Positions 5,226 through 7,682 of a DNA stretch of 7,682 bases are shown piece after piece. The notes under the pieces were generated by a model. That model made no database searches and was not told the origin of the DNA. It was given only the letters and a program-made list of their open reading frames with translations. The position numbers were made by a program, and so were the translations under genes. The stretch comes from an uncultured Eubacteriales bacterium. Its GTDB lineage: Bacteria > Bacillota > Clostridia > Oscillospirales > Oscillospiraceae. The DNA lies in the NCBI GenBank assembly GCA_900549865.1, contig URPU01000096.1, forward strand, positions 1 to 7,682, in the 5' to 3' direction. The number at the start of each line of letters is the position of its first letter. The first letter of the stretch is position 1.

Positions 5226-6125
5226 ATGGCGGCGGAAAAGAAAAAACTCATGCTCATCATAAATCCCGCGGCGGGACGCGGCGGATACAAGCAGGGCTTT
5301 ACGGAGGCGCTGAAAATACTCAACGACGGCGGATACCGCACGACGCTTTTCTACACCGACGGTGCGCGCGACGCGACTGAGTACGCCGGGCGGTACGCGC
5401 ACGATTTTGACGCCGTGGCCTGCATCGGCGGCGACGGCACGCTCAGCGAGGTCATCGCCGGGCTTATGCGCGTGCCCTCTCCCCCGCCGCTCGGCTACAT
5501 CCCGATGGGCACGGCAAACGACGTGGCGACGACCCTCGGCCTGCCGAAGAATGACACCATCGGCGCGGCGCTCCGCCTCGTCCGCGGCAGCGCGCACCCC
5601 TACGACGTCGGCGGCTTCGGCGCGGATGAGTACTTCGCCTATATCGCGGCCTTCGGCGCGTTCACGGAGGTGAGCTACGCCACGCCGCAGGACATGAAAA
5701 AGCGCCTCGGCCACCTCGCCTACGTTTTGCAGGGCATGGCGGCGCTGCCGAAGCTGGAAAGCTACAACACGCGCGTGGAGTACGACGGCGGCGTGGTGGA
5801 GGCACCGCTGGTCTACGGCAGTATGTCCAACTCCACCTCCGTGGCCGGAATAGTGAAGCTGCGTGAGGAGATGGTATGCCTCGGCGACGGGATGAGCGAG
5901 CTGGTGCTGGTGAAGGACCCCGGCAGTATAGAGGGCTTCAGCGAGATCGTCACAAGCGTGCTTTCACAGCGCTATGACAGCGACAAGCTTATCATCCTGC
6001 ACACGACGCGCGCAAAGTTCACCTTTGAAAAGCCCGTGGCGTGGACGCGCGACGGCGAGGCCGGCGGCGAATATGCCGAGGTGGAGCTGAAAAATTACGC
6101 CGCGCCCATAGAGCTGATATTCTGA
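5226..6125 (+). CDS. Diacylglycerol/lipid kinase family protein (YegS/DagK type)
   Basis: The family phosphorylates diacylglycerol or related lipids with ATP at the membrane; in Firmicutes DagK (DgkB) returns diacylglycerol released by lipoteichoic acid synthesis to phospholipid. The 299-residue product is of normal length. The N-terminal nucleotide-binding domain has NPAAGRG (13-19), the signature GGDGTLSEVI (68-77) and PMGTANDVA (93-101). The C-terminal beta domain contains the DGE motif (276-278), which usually carries catalytic and Mg-linked acidic residues. No signal peptide or membrane segment is seen. AGGAGG lies seven bases before the ATG. Substrate is uncertain: this superfamily also includes sphingosine-like and ceramide kinases. 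It is likely monocistronic, as asnS has its own promoter. Confidence 0.9.
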   Translation: MAAEKKKLMLIINPAAGRGGYKQGFTEALKILNDGGYRTTLFYTDGARDATEYAGRYAHDFDAVACIGGDGTLSEVIAGLMRVPSPPPLGYIPMGTANDVATTLGLPKNDTIGAALRLVRGSAHPYDVGGFGADEYFAYIAAFGAFTEVSYATPQDMKKRLGHLAYVLQGMAALPKLESYNTRVEYDGGVVEAPLVYGSMSNSTSVAGIVKLREEMVCLGDGMSELVLVKDPGSIEGFSEIVTSVLSQRYDSDKLIILHTTRAKFTFEKPVAWTRDGEAGGEYAEVELKNYAAPIELIF

Positions 6126-6144
6126 GCGGCGCTTTTTGCGCCGC
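6126..6144 (+). terminator. Short GC hairpin after the lipid kinase
   Basis: GCGGCGC (6126-6132) pairs with GCGCCGC (6138-6144) around a TTTTT loop, beginning immediately after the stop codon. No T-run follows, so it is a weak or partial terminator at best, ahead of the asnS promoter. Confidence 0.4.
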
Positions 6145-6160
6145 GGCGCGCATTTTCGGG

Positions 6161-6189
6161 TTGAAAAATCCGGGAAATGTGTATATAAT
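6161..6189 (+). promoter_or_regulatory. Sigma-A promoter of asnS
   Basis: TTGAAA (6161-6166) and exact TATAAT (6184-6189) are separated by 17 bases. Transcription would start near 6196, leaving a short leader of about 27 bases and no room for a T-box. Confidence 0.85.
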
Positions 6190-6222
6190 CTGTAGATACT
6201 ATTGATAAAGAAGGGTATGCTT

Positions 6223-7617
6223 ATGGAACGTCAGAAGATATCGGGCATTTTTGCCGATCCCGCCGCACTCGGCGGGCAGAGCATGACAGTATGCGGCTGG
6301 GTCAGGACCGTCCGCGACATGAAGAATTTCGGCTTTATCGAGCTAAACGACGGAAGCTGCTTCAAGTCGCTGCAGGTCGTGTTTGAGCGCGGCACGCTTG
6401 AAAATTATGATGAGATCGCCCATCAGAACGTCGGCGCGGCGCTGATAGTGCACGGCACGCTGGTGCTGACGCCGGACGCAAAGCAGCCCTTTGAGCTCAA
6501 GGCCGGCAGCATAGCCGTCGAGGGCACGTCCTCTCCGGACTATCCCCTGCAGAAGAAGCGCCACAGCGTGGAATTCCTGCGCACGATACAGCATCTGCGC
6601 CCGCGCACGAACCTCTTCTCCGCCACCTTCCGCGTCAGAAGCGTCGCGGCGCAGGCCGTGCACGAGTTCTTCCAGAGCCGCGGCTTCGTCTACGTCAACA
6701 CGCCGATAATCACCGGCTCCGACTGCGAGGGCGCGGGCGAAATGTTCCGCGTGACGACGCTGGACCTCAACAACCTCCCCCGCCGCGAGGACGGCACCGT
6801 GGACGACAGCAAGGACTTCTTCGGCAAGCCCACCAGCCTCACCGTCTCCGGCCAGCTCAACGCGGAGAACTTTGCGATGGCCTTCGGCGACGTTTACACC
6901 TTCGGCCCCACCTTCCGTGCGGAGGTCTCCTATACTCAGCGCCACGCGGCGGAGTTCTGGATGATAGAGCCGGAGATGGCCTTTGCCGACCTGAACGATT
7001 ATATGGACACCGCGGAGGCGATGGTCAAGTACATCATAAACCGCACGATGGAGCGCTGCCCGCAGGAGATGGAGTTCTTCAACGCCTTTGTTGACAAGGG
7101 TCTGCTGGAGCGCCTGCACAACGTCGTCAGCAATGACTTCGGCCGCATCACGTATACAGAGGCCGTGGATATTCTGAAAAAGAGCGGCGAGAAGTTCGAC
7201 TACCCCGTGGAGTGGGGCATCGACCTCCAGACGGAGCATGAGCGCTATCTCACAGAGAAGGTGTTCAAGAAGCCCATCTTTGTCACCGACTACCCCAAGG
7301 ATATAAAGGCCTTTTACATGCGCATGAACGACGACGGAAAGACCGTCGCTGCGGCGGACTGCCTTGTGCCCGGCGTGGGCGAGATAATAGGCGGCTCTCA
7401 GCGTGAGGAGCGCTATGACGTGCTTGTCAAGCGTATGCACGAGCTGGGCCTGAAGGAAGAGGATTACTGGTGGTATCTCGACCTGCGCCGCTACGGAAGC
7501 TGCCGCCACGCGGGCTACGGCCTCGGGTTTGAGCGCATGGTCATGTACCTCACCGGCGTCAGCAACATCCGCGACGTGGAGCTTCACCCCCGCACGACCG
7601 GCAACGCCGACTTCTGA
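6223..7617 (+). CDS. asnS: Asparaginyl-tRNA synthetase
   Basis: This class IIb enzyme charges tRNA-Asn with asparagine. From the ATG at 6223 it has 464 residues, close to the E. coli enzyme. The N-terminal OB-fold (about 20-105) includes CGWVRTVRDMKNFGFIEL. The catalytic domain shows the AsnRS-type SGQLNAE (209-215) rather than the AspRS SPQL form, motif 2 beginning FRAE (231-234) and continuing to EFWMIEPEMAF, and motif 3 GLGFERM (433-439). It ends PRTTGNADF, a typical AsnRS tail. ATG 6223 is chosen because AGAAGGG (6209-6215) is seven bases upstream; the in-frame TTG at 6202 would lie almost at the transcription start. TGA is followed in frame by two TAA codons. After FRAE the sequence reads VSYTQRH where NSNTxRH is common. 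Confidence 0.96.
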   Translation: MERQKISGIFADPAALGGQSMTVCGWVRTVRDMKNFGFIELNDGSCFKSLQVVFERGTLENYDEIAHQNVGAALIVHGTLVLTPDAKQPFELKAGSIAVEGTSSPDYPLQKKRHSVEFLRTIQHLRPRTNLFSATFRVRSVAAQAVHEFFQSRGFVYVNTPIITGSDCEGAGEMFRVTTLDLNNLPRREDGTVDDSKDFFGKPTSLTVSGQLNAENFAMAFGDVYTFGPTFRAEVSYTQRHAAEFWMIEPEMAFADLNDYMDTAEAMVKYIINRTMERCPQEMEFFNAFVDKGLLERLHNVVSNDFGRITYTEAVDILKKSGEKFDYPVEWGIDLQTEHERYLTEKVFKKPIFVTDYPKDIKAFYMRMNDDGKTVAAADCLVPGVGEIIGGSQREERYDVLVKRMHELGLKEEDYWWYLDLRRYGSCRHAGYGLGFERMVMYLTGVSNIRDVELHPRTTGNADF

Positions 7618-7643
7618 TAATAATTATATATGTATGTATAATA

Positions 7644-7671
7644 GCCGCCGCCGGAATCTCCCGGCGGCGGC
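7644..7671 (+). terminator. GC-rich hairpin after asnS
   Basis: An 11-bp perfect stem (7644-7654 with 7661-7671) with a six-base loop starts 26 bases after the asnS stop, preceded by an AT-rich stretch. The bases after it (TCAGCTTGCCT) are not a T-run and the window ends there, so termination is likely from the stem strength but not proven. Confidence 0.6.
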
Positions 7672-7682
7672 TCAGCTTGCCT

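Noticed and set aside
6343..7587. Long minus-strand frame across asnS
   Set aside because: Antisense shadow caused by GC-rich codon use; no family features or SD.

Overview
The window looks like a chromosomal core segment of a spore-forming, moderately GC-rich Clostridia member, most likely Oscillospiraceae (Clostridium cluster IV). The basis is a germination protease gene, low-GC-Gram-positive style SD sites (AGGAGG) and sigma-A promoters, GC-rich codon use with AT-rich spacers, and a chromosomal parABS locus. The family placement is inference; no 16S or phylogenetic marker was compared.

Layout. Minus strand, read right to left: gpr (spore protease), two perfect parS sites, parA and parB (chromosome segregation), then a 298-base spacer and serS (seryl-tRNA synthetase). 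Plus strand, read left to right from a divergent promoter shared with gpr: rpsT (ribosomal protein S20) with a clear terminator, a 320-base regulatory/repeat-rich spacer, a YegS/DagK-type lipid kinase, and asnS (asparaginyl-tRNA synthetase). All seven genes look intact.

How the parts fit. ParA and ParB act on the parS sites just upstream of their own promoter, so this segment is probably close to the replication origin. The gpr/rpsT divergent pair is also known from Bacillus, where it sits beside spoIIP and lepA; here it is joined to the parABS locus instead. The two synthetases, S20 and the lipid kinase are housekeeping functions.

Non-coding signals. A 57-base hairpin element occurs twice in inverted orientation (54 of 57 bases equal), at the left edge and in the rpsT/kinase spacer, bracketing about 5 kb that contains parABS. 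The parB/serS spacer holds a 77-base stem-rich leader overlapping what may be the remains of a small gene or a coupled leader peptide. The kinase leader carries a perfect 16-bp palindrome and a near-perfect 21-bp palindrome.

I do not see a new defence, mobile or biosynthetic system. The most worthwhile leads are the serS leader region, the inverted repeat pair around parS, the short germination protease and the atypical seryl-tRNA synthetase motifs.
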